Shown: piece by piece, positions 7,034 to 14,851 of the stretch | How the letters are laid out: every line of letters starts with the position of its first letter | How positions within the stretch are numbered: the first letter of the stretch is position 1 | Virus record (IMG/VR): IMGVR_UViG_3300046007_001442 | Span: 1 to 24,982 of that record | Length of the DNA: 24,982 bases | From: a virus | Strand: one strand, 5' to 3' | The notes under the pieces: generated by a model | What the model was told of the DNA's origin: nothing | Seen by the model: the letters and a program-made list of their open reading frames with translations, nothing else | The model's database searches: none | Program-made: the position numbers and the translations under genes

Positions 7034-7720
7034 GTGCCTGAGATCATTGGACAGAAAGACAACTTCGGTGCGGTGCAGGTCATCGGTCTGACTGAGTTCA
7101 TCAAGGACATTCGGAAGGCATCTGATAAGAAGGCTGCTGATGTTCTGATCAGAGAAGCGAATGAGCGTGTCGCCAAGATCGTGATTCGCACTGCAAATGC
7201 TTTGGCTAATACGAAGCAAGAGCGTCGTGCTGCTGCGACATTGGAGACATCAAGCAGTGTCAGACAGGTGCAGGTACGCATGGGTGGTCGTCAGGCACCC
7301 TATGCAGGTGGTGCAAACTTCGGTTCGTACACCGATTTGCGTCGTCTAATCAAGGCACCGAATCAGCGTGGTCGCCGTAGTCGAGCCACGATCGTGCGGC
7401 AAGGTGAGAGCATTCTGAAAGTTGCCACCAATGTTGAGCGTCAGTTTGTGTCACGATCTGGTCGCACGATCTCACGCTTCGAAGGCGGTACTCAGGTGAA
7501 ACTGGCTCGCACAGCATCAGGCGGTTTGCGTGTCATTAGAGGCTGGAATCAGTTCCGTGCAAAGGGTGGTACGCCGACACCTTATGTGAAAGGCAAGGAT
7601 CAGTTCTTGTATCGAGCCGTGACAATGACGCAAGCACAGATCAGTGAGTCCTATCAGCAGTTCATCGACAAGATGATCGGTCGTGCCTTTCCTGATACTG
7701 GCAGCAGTGCGGCTGCGTAG
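7034..7720 (+). CDS. HK97 gp10-like tail/morphogenesis protein
   Basis: The 228-residue product starts at GTG 7034, immediately after the chaperone stop. Its N-terminal third ('VQVIGLTEFIKDIRKASDKKAADVLIREANERVAKIVIRTANALA') matches the pattern of HK97 gp10-family proteins, which act in head-tail or tail completion: a short strand and G-L, followed by two long helices. The rest is basic and beta-rich, with many Arg and Gly and an 'RSGRTISRFEGGTQVKLART' stretch. Its place between the chaperones and tape measure is a little later than gp10 homologues usually lie. The ending 'PDTGSSAAA' looks flexible. The family call is moderate. Confidence 0.65.
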   Translation: MPEIIGQKDNFGAVQVIGLTEFIKDIRKASDKKAADVLIREANERVAKIVIRTANALANTKQERRAAATLETSSSVRQVQVRMGGRQAPYAGGANFGSYTDLRRLIKAPNQRGRRSRATIVRQGESILKVATNVERQFVSRSGRTISRFEGGTQVKLARTASGGLRVIRGWNQFRAKGGTPTPYVKGKDQFLYRAVTMTQAQISESYQQFIDKMIGRAFPDTGSSAAA

Positions 7721-7731
7721 GATAGGCAGTC

Positions 7732-10095
7732 ATGGCTGAACGCAAACTAACACTGACGATTCTTGGCAAGGCGACAGGTGCGCTTGCAGCGATCAAGAGC
7801 ACAGGTGATGCTGCTGGTGGTCTCGGCAAGAAACTGACCGACATGCTGCCATCGTTCAAGACGGTGGCTCTCGCTGGTGCTGCTGCCTTCGGTGCTGTCG
7901 GTGCTGCTGCGTATGGTGCGGTTCAGGCTGCTGCACAAGATCAGGAATCGCAGAAGAAACTGGCTGATCAGTTGCGCCGTACTACCGATGCGACTGCTGA
8001 ACAGATCGCTGCGGTGGAACAGCACATCTCAAAGCAGATGATGCTGACTGGCGTTACCGATGATGCGCTTCGACCTGCGATGGCGAATCTGGTGCGTTCG
8101 ACTGGTGATGTCTCGTTCGCTCAGCAGCAGTTGAATCTTGCGCTCGACATTAGTGCGGCAACAGGGAAAGACTTGGAGAGCGTATCGCTGGCGTTGGGCA
8201 AAGCGTTCAATGGCAATGTCGGTGCTCTCACGAAACTTGGTGTTCCACTGAATCAGAGTGTGGTGAAGTCAAAGAATCTCACTGAGGTTGTGACGACACT
8301 CAATGAGCAGTTCGGTGGTGCGGCTGCTGATGCTGCCGATACTTTCTCTGGTCGTCTGCGCATCTTGCAAGTGTCTCTCGGTGAAGCCGTAGAAGGGATC
8401 GGCTATGCGTTGCTGCCTGTGGCTGAGCGTCTAGTTGCTTTCATTCAGGCGAATGTCGTGCCTGTGATTCAGGCGTTCAGTGACAAGTTGGCTGCTGGCG
8501 GTGGGTTGCGTGATGCTCTTGTCGCTGCTGCTGCGACGGCTGGTGACTTCGGGTTGAAGATCGTTGATGCTGCCGAAGGTGTAGCGAAAGCGTTCGTCGG
8601 TCTCGGCAATGTGATTGTGACTGTCGGCAAGCCGATGCTGGTGGTGATCGGTAATCTCGCCGCAGGTCTGACGCTGTTGACCACTCTTTCATTCAGCAAA
8701 GCGGAACAGGTGTTCAAGCAGTTCGAGACTGCGTATCTAGGTCTTGACAAACTGAGTGTCAGTGCAGAATCGGTGACTGCCGCCTTCGCAGGATTCCGTG
8801 ACTCAGTGAGCAGGCAGACGAAGATGAATGAAGCACTTGCTACTACCGATCGTCTGTCACGACAGTACGGTGCATCGACTAAGACGGCGACGAGCAACAC
8901 TGATGACTTCCTGAAAGTGCTGCAAGGTTTGCAGGCAGGTGCTGGTGGTGCTGGCGGCAAAGTGAAGCAGGTAGCCGATCAGATGAAGTCCTATACAGAT
9001 GTGCTTGTGAAGGCTCGTGATGCGACACGAGCATCAGATGATTCGACTAAGGCACTCAGCAAAGCACGAGACACCCTGAAAGCCAAGACAGAGGCTGTCA
9101 CTGATGCTCAGTCACATTTCGACATGGTGGTGCGTGGATTCCCTGCGAGCGCACAGCAGAGCATCGACGCTGCACGCCGATTTGCTGATGCTCAGCGTGG
9201 CGTGCGTGACTCAGGCTTGCAGGTCGCTGACGCTGTAAGGAATGTCGCTGATGCTGAGAAGGCTCTTGCTGATCTGCGCAACAGGGCTGCTGATGCCGAG
9301 AAGGTTGGCGGTGCTGAGCGGTCACTGGAACGCAGCAAGTATGGGGTGGAAGAAGCGAACTTCCGTGTGACTGACGCTGAGAAGGCTTTGGCTGATCTGC
9401 GTGCTGATCCGTCATCGTCTGCGATAGCGATTCGTCGTGCAGAGATCGACCTAGCCGAAGCGAAACTGTCTGTGTCTGATGCGGTGCAGAGTGTCACTGA
9501 TGCTGAGCGTCGTCTGAACGCTGAGCGTAATGTCGCACCTACTGCTGATGAGATAGCCGAAGCCGAACGGAATCTGGAACGAGCAAAGTATGCGGTGACT
9601 GATGCGCTCGATGCGCAGACTCGTGCGACCGAAGAGCAATCATCTGCTCAGGAACATCTGAACGAGATCACCTACGGTGCGACTGTCGGATCGACGCTGT
9701 ATAAGAGTGCGTTGAAAGAACTTGAAGATGCCAAGACTGCGCAGAGTGATGCGTCTGATTCGTTGGCTGATGCGATGATTCGTGAGCGTGATGCGATGTA
9801 CGATCTCGCAGAAGCCACGAAAGTACTGCTCGCTGTGCAGGGTAAGACGAAGGCTGGTGTGGTGGCTCGTGCGCAGGGTGCGCTCGGTGTGGCAGTCGAT
9901 GCTGCTGGCAGCATCGTCGAGAACATCAGCACAGTTTCAGGGAACACGACTGGTGGTGCTGCTGGTGGTGGCACAGTGGTGAATCTGAATGTGCAAGCAG
10001 GTATGTTTACAAGCCCTGTCGAAGTAGGCAACGAGATCATCGACGCTCTGCGTGCATGGGAACGCTCGAACGGCTCTATCGCTCTGGCTCTGTAA
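7732..10095 (+). CDS. Tape measure protein
   Basis: At 787 residues this is the longest gene in the window, starting 11 bases after the previous stop. Tape measure proteins set tail length and are ejected with the DNA. The N-terminal region has a hydrophobic Ala/Gly segment (about residues 42-68), then the common 'GVTDDALRPAMANLVRSTGDVSFAQQQLNLALDISAATGKDLESVS' domain. A second hydrophobic stretch lies near residues 285-325. Residues about 430-690 are a long Ala/Asp/Glu-rich coiled-coil region containing degenerate 41-42-residue repeats. The C-terminus ends with a Gly-rich linker and a beta segment ('GGGTVVNLNVQAGMF') typical of tape measures. Alanine is encoded mainly by GCT/GCG here, unlike the GCA-rich head genes. 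Confidence 0.93.
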   Translation: MAERKLTLTILGKATGALAAIKSTGDAAGGLGKKLTDMLPSFKTVALAGAAAFGAVGAAAYGAVQAAAQDQESQKKLADQLRRTTDATAEQIAAVEQHISKQMMLTGVTDDALRPAMANLVRSTGDVSFAQQQLNLALDISAATGKDLESVSLALGKAFNGNVGALTKLGVPLNQSVVKSKNLTEVVTTLNEQFGGAAADAADTFSGRLRILQVSLGEAVEGIGYALLPVAERLVAFIQANVVPVIQAFSDKLAAGGGLRDALVAAAATAGDFGLKIVDAAEGVAKAFVGLGNVIVTVGKPMLVVIGNLAAGLTLLTTLSFSKAEQVFKQFETAYLGLDKLSVSAESVTAAFAGFRDSVSRQTKMNEALATTDRLSRQYGASTKTATSNTDDFLKVLQGLQAGAGGAGGKVKQVADQMKSYTDVLVKARDATRASDDSTKALSKARDTLKAKTEAVTDAQSHFDMVVRGFPASAQQSIDAARRFADAQRGVRDSGLQVADAVRNVADAEKALADLRNRAADAEKVGGAERSLERSKYGVEEANFRVTDAEKALADLRADPSSSAIAIRRAEIDLAEAKLSVSDAVQSVTDAERRLNAERNVAPTADEIAEAERNLERAKYAVTDALDAQTRATEEQSSAQEHLNEITYGATVGSTLYKSALKELEDAKTAQSDASDSLADAMIRERDAMYDLAEATKVLLAVQGKTKAGVVARAQGALGVAVDAAGSIVENISTVSGNTTGGAAGGGTVVNLNVQAGMFTSPVEVGNEIIDALRAWERSNGSIALAL
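9244..9630 (+). repeat. Degenerate 41-42-residue repeats within the tape measure coiled coil
   Basis: The motif V-(A/T)-D-A-E-(K/R)-x-L recurs with starts at 9244, 9367 and 9493 (spacings 123 and 126 bases), with a weaker copy at 9595. The segment 'DAEKALADLR' is exact in the first two. Related 'ERAKYAV' and 'ERSKYGV' segments sit between them. This looks like internal duplication of a coiled-coil unit. Confidence 0.7.
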
Positions 10096-10105
10096 GGCTG
10101 CACTG

Positions 10106-11356
10106 ATGGCGACCACACTGGTATTCGGTGAACAGATCACGGTGCTGGCTGCGCTCGGCTTCATCGTGCGTGAGTTCACGCTGAACAGCAGCCAACTCAA
10201 CGGTGAAGATGTGCTTGATGGCACGCTCGAAGGTATCGACATCTCACCGTATGTCAAATCACTCAGCATCAACCGTGGTCGCAGCGACGAGTTCGAGTCA
10301 TTTCGTGCAGGCACATGCACGATCGTGCTCAACAATAACGATCGACGCTTCGACCCGATCAACGACGCATCACCATACTGGGATACGACGACAGGCAAGA
10401 GTGGTGTGACACCACGACGCAGAGTGCAGATCATCTCAGGTGGCAGCACATCACTGTTTGTCGGTCGGATTACTGACATAGATGTGGCGTATGACTATGA
10501 CCTGAGCACGGTCACGATCACCGCATCAGATGACTTCACGCTGCTTGCTAACGCATTCACCGCAGCAGACATCACCCCATCTGTCGAACTGTCAGGCTCA
10601 CGAGTCGCAGCCATACTCGATCTGCCAGAAGTGAACTTCCCTGCTACGACTCGCAGCATCGACACTGGTGTGGCGACACTCGGCGCATTCCAAATACCTG
10701 AGAACACGAACGCTGCGAACTATCTGCAACGAGTCGCACAGTCTGAGCAGGGTCTGTTCTTCGTGCAGGCTGACGGCATACTCAGGTTCACCGATCGAGT
10801 GACCAGCGTGTTCGCAACACCTGTCACTACCTTCGCTGATGACGGCTCAGGCATCGACTATCAAGGTCTCTCAACGATCTACGGCAACGAGTTTCTCTAC
10901 AACCGTGTGCAGACACAGACCGAGACTGGCACAGTGCAGGCTGTCGATGACACTGCCAGCCAGACCGAGTTCGGGATCAGCACGCTCGCCATCACTGATC
11001 TGCTGCTTGCCAACGATGCCAGTGCTCTGACGCTGGCACAGAAACTGCTCAGCATCTATAAGCAGCCTGAGTATCGGTTTGATGATCTGGTGCTGTCGGT
11101 GTCGTCGATGAGTGCGCCGAACCGCACGCTGGTGCTCGGTCTCGACATGGGCAATGTGATTACGATCACCAGAACCTTCTCGACTGGTAGCCCTGCTCAG
11201 GTCTCAGATGACTATGCGATCGACAGCATCACACATCAGATCACCCCTGACAGGCATACGGTCACGCTCGGTCTCTACAACGCCGATCTCGTGTTCCCCT
11301 TCACCCTGAACGATGTCAAGTTCGGTGTCCTAGACGCTGATAACGCTGTCGTCTGA
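10106..11356 (+). CDS. Minor tail protein (baseplate/tail-tip type)
   Basis: I chose the ATG at 10106, ten bases after the tape measure stop; an in-frame ATG at 10052 would overlap that gene. The resulting protein has 416 residues. It carries 'DISPYVKSLSINRGRSDEFESFRAGTCTIVLNNNDRRFDP', the characteristic opening of an actinophage minor tail protein family that follows the tape measure, then 'YWDTTTGKSGVTPRRRVQII' and several beta-rich domains. The central 'ANYLQRVAQSEQGLFFVQADGILRFTDR' segment matches the same family. It is probably a structural part of the tail tip, equivalent in position to distal tail or hub proteins. Confidence 0.82.
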   Translation: MATTLVFGEQITVLAALGFIVREFTLNSSQLNGEDVLDGTLEGIDISPYVKSLSINRGRSDEFESFRAGTCTIVLNNNDRRFDPINDASPYWDTTTGKSGVTPRRRVQIISGGSTSLFVGRITDIDVAYDYDLSTVTITASDDFTLLANAFTAADITPSVELSGSRVAAILDLPEVNFPATTRSIDTGVATLGAFQIPENTNAANYLQRVAQSEQGLFFVQADGILRFTDRVTSVFATPVTTFADDGSGIDYQGLSTIYGNEFLYNRVQTQTETGTVQAVDDTASQTEFGISTLAITDLLLANDASALTLAQKLLSIYKQPEYRFDDLVLSVSSMSAPNRTLVLGLDMGNVITITRTFSTGSPAQVSDDYAIDSITHQITPDRHTVTLGLYNADLVFPFTLNDVKFGVLDADNAVV

Positions 11357-11378
11357 CCTGTTAGGCTGTCGGCTACTT

Positions 11379-11642
11379 ATGGCGATTACAGGCACGAAAC
11401 TCTGGGCGAGTGGCGATGTCGTCACTGCTGCCGATGTGAATCAGTATCTGATGCGTGGCGTGAAAGTCTTTGCGAACGCAGCAGCACGCACTGCCGCATA
11501 CGGTGGTGCTGGCGAACCTACACTGGAAACAGGCGAAGTGTCGTATCTGCTCGACACGCTGAGCATGGAAGTTTACAACGGCTCAGCATGGGTGGCGATC
11601 AGTGGCGGTGCTGATGTTCTACAAGTGCAAGTGTTCAGTTAG
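11379..11642 (+). CDS. Small minor tail protein
   Basis: This 87-residue protein begins MAITGTKLWASGDVVTAADV and continues with 'NQYLMRGVKVFANAAARTAAYG', 'GAGEPTLETGEVSYLLDT' and 'LSMEVYNGSAWV'. The pattern recurs in many phage tail regions as a short N-terminal tail-fibre attachment or spacer domain: an 'ASGDVVTAADVNQYLM' segment, then a one-strand 'VYNGSAW' element. It sits between the tail-tip protein and a row of fibre-like proteins. I infer a structural tail role, possibly as a fibre adaptor; no enzymatic motif is visible. Confidence 0.7.
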   Translation: MAITGTKLWASGDVVTAADVNQYLMRGVKVFANAAARTAAYGGAGEPTLETGEVSYLLDTLSMEVYNGSAWVAISGGADVLQVQVFS

Positions 11643-11654
11643 GAAGGAACAGAG

Positions 11655-12017
11655 ATGGCAACATACGACAAGATCGTGCTCAGCGGATCGACTGACGGAC
11701 AGGGTGTGCTCGTCGCTGCGACCGCATCAAGCGGTACAACGATTCACACTGCGTCAGCAACGACCACGACCTTCGATGAGATTTGGCTGTATGCCGTGAA
11801 CACATCTGCGTCGAGCGTGAAACTGACGATCGAGTGGGGTACGACGACTGCGCCGAACGGCAACATCGAACTGACAGTACTACCCGAAGCAGGTCTCGTA
11901 ACGGTAGTTCCCGGCTTGGTGTTGAAAGGTAATGCGACACCGCTAGTAGTTCGTGCGTTCGCTGCGACTACGAATGTGATCGTCGTTCACGGTTTCGTGA
12001 ATCGTATTTCGGCGTAG
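11655..12017 (+). CDS. Small beta-sandwich tail protein
   Basis: The 120-residue product has a strong ribosome-binding site (AGGAAGGA) ahead of its ATG. It is almost entirely beta strand by residue pattern, with Thr/Ser/Val alternation and segments such as 'TTTFDEIWLYAVNTSASSVKLTIEWGTTT' and 'GNATPLVVRAFAATTNVIVVHGFVNRIS'. Similar small proteins occur among tail-fibre genes of freshwater and marine siphoviruses, usually as uncharacterised virion proteins. There are no cysteines and no membrane segment. A virion decoration or fibre-linker role is inferred from context. Confidence 0.7.
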   Translation: MATYDKIVLSGSTDGQGVLVAATASSGTTIHTASATTTTFDEIWLYAVNTSASSVKLTIEWGTTTAPNGNIELTVLPEAGLVTVVPGLVLKGNATPLVVRAFAATTNVIVVHGFVNRISA

Positions 12018-12027
12018 GTTTCGATCT

Positions 12028-12876
12028 ATGGCTACGGCTCGCCGCCAACTCGGTTATGTGTCATCGCAGTCGTCGCAGGTTGTGCCGACGATGGCTTTCC
12101 TGAGTGTTGAGTATTTGCTTGTCGGTGGCGGTGGTGCTGGTGGATACGGCGGTGCGGCATCTGACGGCGGCGGTGGTGGTGGTGCAGGTGGTTTCGTCAC
12201 AGGCTCAGGCATAATCGGCAAGACGACCTACACAGTCAAGGTTGGTGCTGGTGGTTCAACTATCACAGTTGGAACAGATGTTCCAAAGAACGGAACCGCA
12301 TCATCATTCATCGGTTCTGCCAACGGTGGCGGTGGTGGTGGAAGCCGTGATGGTAATGGAAATGTCGGTGGCTCTGCTGGTGGTCGTGGCTCTGACTCTG
12401 TTGCCGCTGTTGCAACAGGTGTGTCAGGTGAGGGTAATAATGGTGGATTATCAACAGGCAACGCTGGCGGCGGCGGTGGTGGTGCTGGTTCTGTTGGTGC
12501 TGATGCATCAGGCACAACAGGTGGTGCTGGTGGAACGGCATCAACTAACAACTACACAGGTTCTTCGATCTCTTATTCTGGTGGCGGTGGTGGTGGCGGT
12601 GCTACTGGTGGCACTGCTGGAACAAATGCAGGAAACGGTGGAAGCAATGTCGCTGGAAGTAATGCGACAGCGAATCGTGGCGGTGGTGGTGGCGGCGGCG
12701 GTGCAGCGAACTTCGGCGGTAATGGTGGTTCGGGTCGTGTTGTCGTTCGGTGGCTCACCGCAGAAGCAGCAGGCGCAGGTCTTACTTTCTCAACGACAGG
12801 CACGACGACGAACGGAACTGACGGTTCTTACACTTGGTATGCGTGGGATTCCACAGGAACTTTGGTGGTGGCGTAA
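12028..12876 (+). CDS. Glycine-rich tail adhesin 1
   Basis: The 282-residue protein begins with a short 'LGYVSSQSSQVVPTM' leader and then a 'VEYLLVGGGGAGGYGG' segment typical of polyglycine receptor-binding domains. Long Gly runs (up to about eight) alternate with short Ser/Asn/Thr loops to about residue 240, where the domain closes with 'GSGRVVVRWL'. Such domains are known from phage adhesins and form a polyglycine sandwich whose loops bind the host surface. A final extension of about 40 residues ending in 'WYAWDSTGTLVVA' is missing from the second copy downstream. The next gene starts within the stop (TAATG). Variable loops make this a likely host-range determinant. Confidence 0.8.
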   Translation: MATARRQLGYVSSQSSQVVPTMAFLSVEYLLVGGGGAGGYGGAASDGGGGGGAGGFVTGSGIIGKTTYTVKVGAGGSTITVGTDVPKNGTASSFIGSANGGGGGGSRDGNGNVGGSAGGRGSDSVAAVATGVSGEGNNGGLSTGNAGGGGGGAGSVGADASGTTGGAGGTASTNNYTGSSISYSGGGGGGGATGGTAGTNAGNGGSNVAGSNATANRGGGGGGGGAANFGGNGGSGRVVVRWLTAEAAGAGLTFSTTGTTTNGTDGSYTWYAWDSTGTLVVA

Positions 12877-13121
12877 TGGCACACTTCGCAAAGATCGAGA
12901 ACGGTGTGGTGCGTGAGGTGATCGTCGTCGGTAATGATGATGCGCCGACAGAAGCCGCAGGCAAACAGTTCATCGCATCTATCGGTCTTGCTGGTGAGTG
13001 GGTGCAGACTTCGTACAATGCGAATCCGATCGAAGGTGCTGATCGTGGGAAGTTCGCTGGTATCGGTGACATTTGGAATGGATCGCAGTTTGTTTCGTCG
13101 TCAAGTGAGGTAGCAGAGTGA
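12876..13121 (+). CDS. Small companion protein of adhesin 1
   Basis: The ATG at 12876 overlaps the adhesin stop, giving 81 residues; the in-frame ATG at 12834 is inside the adhesin gene and unlikely. The protein begins MAHFAKIENGVVREVIVV and has a central 'GEWVQTSYNANP' and later 'RGKFAGIGDIWNGSQF'. This is a widespread small protein of aquatic phages, often beside tail fibres, with unknown function. Its pairing with an adhesin, and repetition of the same pair immediately downstream, suggest it acts with the adhesin as an assembly factor or cap. That role is inference. Confidence 0.78.
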   Translation: MAHFAKIENGVVREVIVVGNDDAPTEAAGKQFIASIGLAGEWVQTSYNANPIEGADRGKFAGIGDIWNGSQFVSSSSEVAE

Positions 13122-13969
13122 CTCGTTCATACATGGGCTATGTCTCATCGCAGACAACTAGCACTTTGCCGTTGATGACATACGGTGTTGCAACAGGTGG
13201 TAGTTCATCAACGATTACGGTTGGTGGTGAGTCGTACACGCTGCTGACTTTTACCAGTGACTCAACTCTGACGGTTACTAAGAGTGGACTTTTCGATGTT
13301 CTGTTGATTGGTGGCGGCGGTGGCGGAAATCTCAACACTGGTGTGTCAAGGTCTTGGGGTGGCGGTGGTGGTGGTCAAGTTATTGGTTGGACTTCAATAG
13401 TGACGATGTATCTTTCGGCTGGCAGTGTTTCTGTTGATGTTGGTGCTGGTGGTGCGCAGTCAGCAAACGGTCTCCCAACAAACTTCGGCACATTGCTGAC
13501 AGCGTGCGGTGGTGGTAGAGAGAGTTCGGCTACTGAGTTTGATAGCACTTCTCGTCCTTACGGTTCTGGTGGCGGTGGGTCAAATGGTCAAATAGGAATC
13601 GATACATTGGGAACGGTCAATGTGAACAATGGCGGTGATGCTGACTCAGGATTGAACGCTGCTGGTGGCGGCGGCGGTGCTGCTGGTGCAGGTGGCAACA
13701 AAGTAAGTGCAACCGCTGGCGGTGCTGGCGGTAATGGTCTTGACATTTCAGGATTTATCGGCGGTGCAACCTACTATGCAGGTGCAGGCGGCGGTGGCGG
13801 CGGGTCAGTAACAGGTGGCGCAGCAGGTAACGGTGGCGTGGCTGGCAAGACAAGCGGTAATGCAAACAATGGCGTGAACTACGGTGCTGGTGGTGGTGGT
13901 TCCCACGGCAGCAGCCTGACAGGTGGTGCTGGTGCTGCTGGTGCAATCTTCGTAAGGTTCAAGGTATGA
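13118..13969 (+). CDS. Glycine-rich tail adhesin 2
   Basis: The 283-residue protein starts at GTG 13118, overlapping the upstream TGA; an ATG at 13133 is possible, but the GTG start aligns with the first adhesin, since both have a few residues before 'GYVSSQ'. After 'LTVTKSGLFDVLLIGGGGGG' comes an extended glycine-rich region with polyGly runs and variable Asn/Ser/Thr loops, closing with 'GAAGAIFVRFKV'. It looks like a paralogue of the first adhesin with diverged loops and without the C-terminal extension. Its own N-terminal 'TITVGGESYTLLTF' strand pair is a fuller version of the domain start. The likely role is receptor binding at the tail tip. Confidence 0.8.
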   Translation: MTRSYMGYVSSQTTSTLPLMTYGVATGGSSSTITVGGESYTLLTFTSDSTLTVTKSGLFDVLLIGGGGGGNLNTGVSRSWGGGGGGQVIGWTSIVTMYLSAGSVSVDVGAGGAQSANGLPTNFGTLLTACGGGRESSATEFDSTSRPYGSGGGGSNGQIGIDTLGTVNVNNGGDADSGLNAAGGGGGAAGAGGNKVSATAGGAGGNGLDISGFIGGATYYAGAGGGGGGSVTGGAAGNGGVAGKTSGNANNGVNYGAGGGGSHGSSLTGGAGAAGAIFVRFKV

Positions 13970-14196
13970 GCAACACACCCACCTACTTTGCCAAAGTTGA
14001 GAACGGCATCGTCACCGATGTTCATGTTGTCAGTTATGACTTCATCGTTGCGAATCCTGATCGCTACGGTGACGCTTCACTTTGGATAGAAACCTTCCAC
14101 GACAACTCTCAGCGTGGCAAGTACGCAGGTATTGGTGACATTTATGATGCTGACTTAGATGAGTTCGTCACACCGACGATCGAAGAAAGCGAGTAA
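13966..14196 (+). CDS. Small companion protein of adhesin 2
   Basis: This 76-residue protein overlaps the adhesin 2 stop by ATGA. It is a diverged paralogue of the 81-residue protein upstream: both share FAK(I/V)ENG(V/I)V near the start, W(V/I)(Q/E)T in the middle and RGK(F/Y)AGIGDI(W/Y) near the end. The N-terminus has four extra residues and the middle section is rearranged, with a 'YDFIVANPDRYGDASLW' stretch. The function is unknown; the repeated linkage with a Gly-rich adhesin suggests a dedicated partner. Confidence 0.78.
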   Translation: MSNTPTYFAKVENGIVTDVHVVSYDFIVANPDRYGDASLWIETFHDNSQRGKYAGIGDIYDADLDEFVTPTIEESE

Positions 14197-14437
14197 GTTT
14201 CGCTGGCTAATCCTGCTGCCAGCGATCTGCTTCGGTTTCGCTAATCGAGCAGCAGCAGAATCGTATTCGCTCGAATGTCGAGAGATCGAAGTCGAATGGT
14301 CTCACGACTCTGTATGGCTGTGTAAGCGATACTGGACTGCTGATGGCTCACGCATCACTGACGAGCAGCGCAAATCGGTGAATGTAATCGTGGTCAATAC
14401 GCTGATTCTTGGCACGACTTTGAGGAAGAATCGGTGA
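14159..14437 (+). CDS. Small secreted cysteine-containing protein at the head of the lysis cassette
   Basis: The 92-residue ORF starts at ATG 14159, 38 bases inside the preceding gene. The start is supported by a convincing signal peptide: a basic region (residues 5-15, with RRSKKASKFR), a hydrophobic core (WLILLPAICFGFA) and an 'RAAA' cleavage site near residue 33. The mature part of about 59 residues has two cysteines (C40 and C55) that could form a disulphide outside the membrane, plus a Trp/Glu-rich segment. I do not recognise a family. Its position just before two holin-like genes and an endolysin suggests an exported role in lysis timing or cell-envelope binding. Confidence 0.65.
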   Translation: MSSSHRRSKKASKFRWLILLPAICFGFANRAAAESYSLECREIEVEWSHDSVWLCKRYWTADGSRITDEQRKSVNVIVVNTLILGTTLRKNR

Positions 14438-14438
14438 C

Positions 14439-14597
14439 ATGAACTGGCGTGAGTATCTTCGTGACAATGTGTGGGCGTGGGCTGGTGCTGCGTTCCTGCT
14501 GCTGACTCTGACTGGCTCGACTCTGATGTGGGCGACTGTGGTGACGCTGGTAACGGTTGTCGTACACTGGCTGATGACGAAAGGTGACGAGTTATGA
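14439..14597 (+). CDS. Holin-like small membrane protein 1
   Basis: This 52-residue ORF begins one base after the previous TGA. It starts MNWREYLRDNVWAWAGAAF and contains a Leu/Thr/Val-rich stretch of about 30 residues ('LLLTLTGSTLMWATVVTLVTVVVHWL') broken by Gly-Ser-Thr, consistent with two short transmembrane helices, then a charged tail (MTKGDEL). Size, topology and location next to another holin-like gene and the endolysin support a holin or antiholin. Its stop overlaps the next start (ATGA at 14594-14597). The distinction between holin and antiholin cannot be made here. Confidence 0.65.
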   Translation: MNWREYLRDNVWAWAGAAFLLLTLTGSTLMWATVVTLVTVVVHWLMTKGDEL

Positions 14598-14851
14598 GAA
14601 CAGCACAAGAGATCGGGCAGCGCATCATCGCACTGTTTCTGTCGAGCGCACTGGCGATCATCACAGGGTCTGCGCTCATCGGCGGTATTCCTGTCTGGAA
14701 GTCTGCTGCGCTGGCAGGGTTCACGGCGGTGGCGAAAGTCGTCGAGTCTCTGGCGAAAGCAAGTGTCGATGGGAAACTGACGAAGGCTGAGATCGACAGT
14801 GCGTTCGGTGGTGCTGCTGTGAAGGCTGCGAAGAAACGCAACGCACGATGA
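14594..14851 (+). CDS. Holin-like membrane protein 2
   Basis: The 85-residue protein begins MRTAQEIGQRIIALFLSSAL, with a first hydrophobic helix at about residues 10-30 and a second, weaker one at about 33-52, linked by 'GGIPVW'. It ends with an amphipathic 'VAKVVESLAKASVDGKLTKAEIDSAFGG' helix and a basic tail (KAAKKRNAR). This matches the actinophage holin type in which a 'KASVDGKLT' segment follows the membrane region. It overlaps both neighbours by ATGA, placing it immediately before the endolysin. It is likely the main pore-forming holin, with the smaller upstream protein a partner. Confidence 0.75.
   Translation: MRTAQEIGQRIIALFLSSALAIITGSALIGGIPVWKSAALAGFTAVAKVVESLAKASVDGKLTKAEIDSAFGGAAVKAAKKRNAR

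Larger units (their letters stand above)
12028..14196 (+). repeat. Tandem duplication of an adhesin-plus-companion module
   Basis: Two consecutive modules, 12028-13121 and 13118-14196, each contain a Gly-rich adhesin of about 282 residues followed by a small FAKxENGxV protein, joined by stop/start overlaps. Similarity is clear at protein level but not at nucleotide level, so the duplication is old or the second copy was acquired separately. Confidence 0.75.

Noticed and set aside
12120-12760. Possible tandem DNA repeat or CRISPR-like array
   Set aside because: The GGTGGC repetition is explained by polyglycine codons; there are no regular repeat and spacer units.
12242-12916. 224-codon plus-strand frame inside the first adhesin
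   Set aside because: Its Val/Leu/Ala-rich product is a frame-shifted reading of GGT/GGC-rich polyglycine codons.
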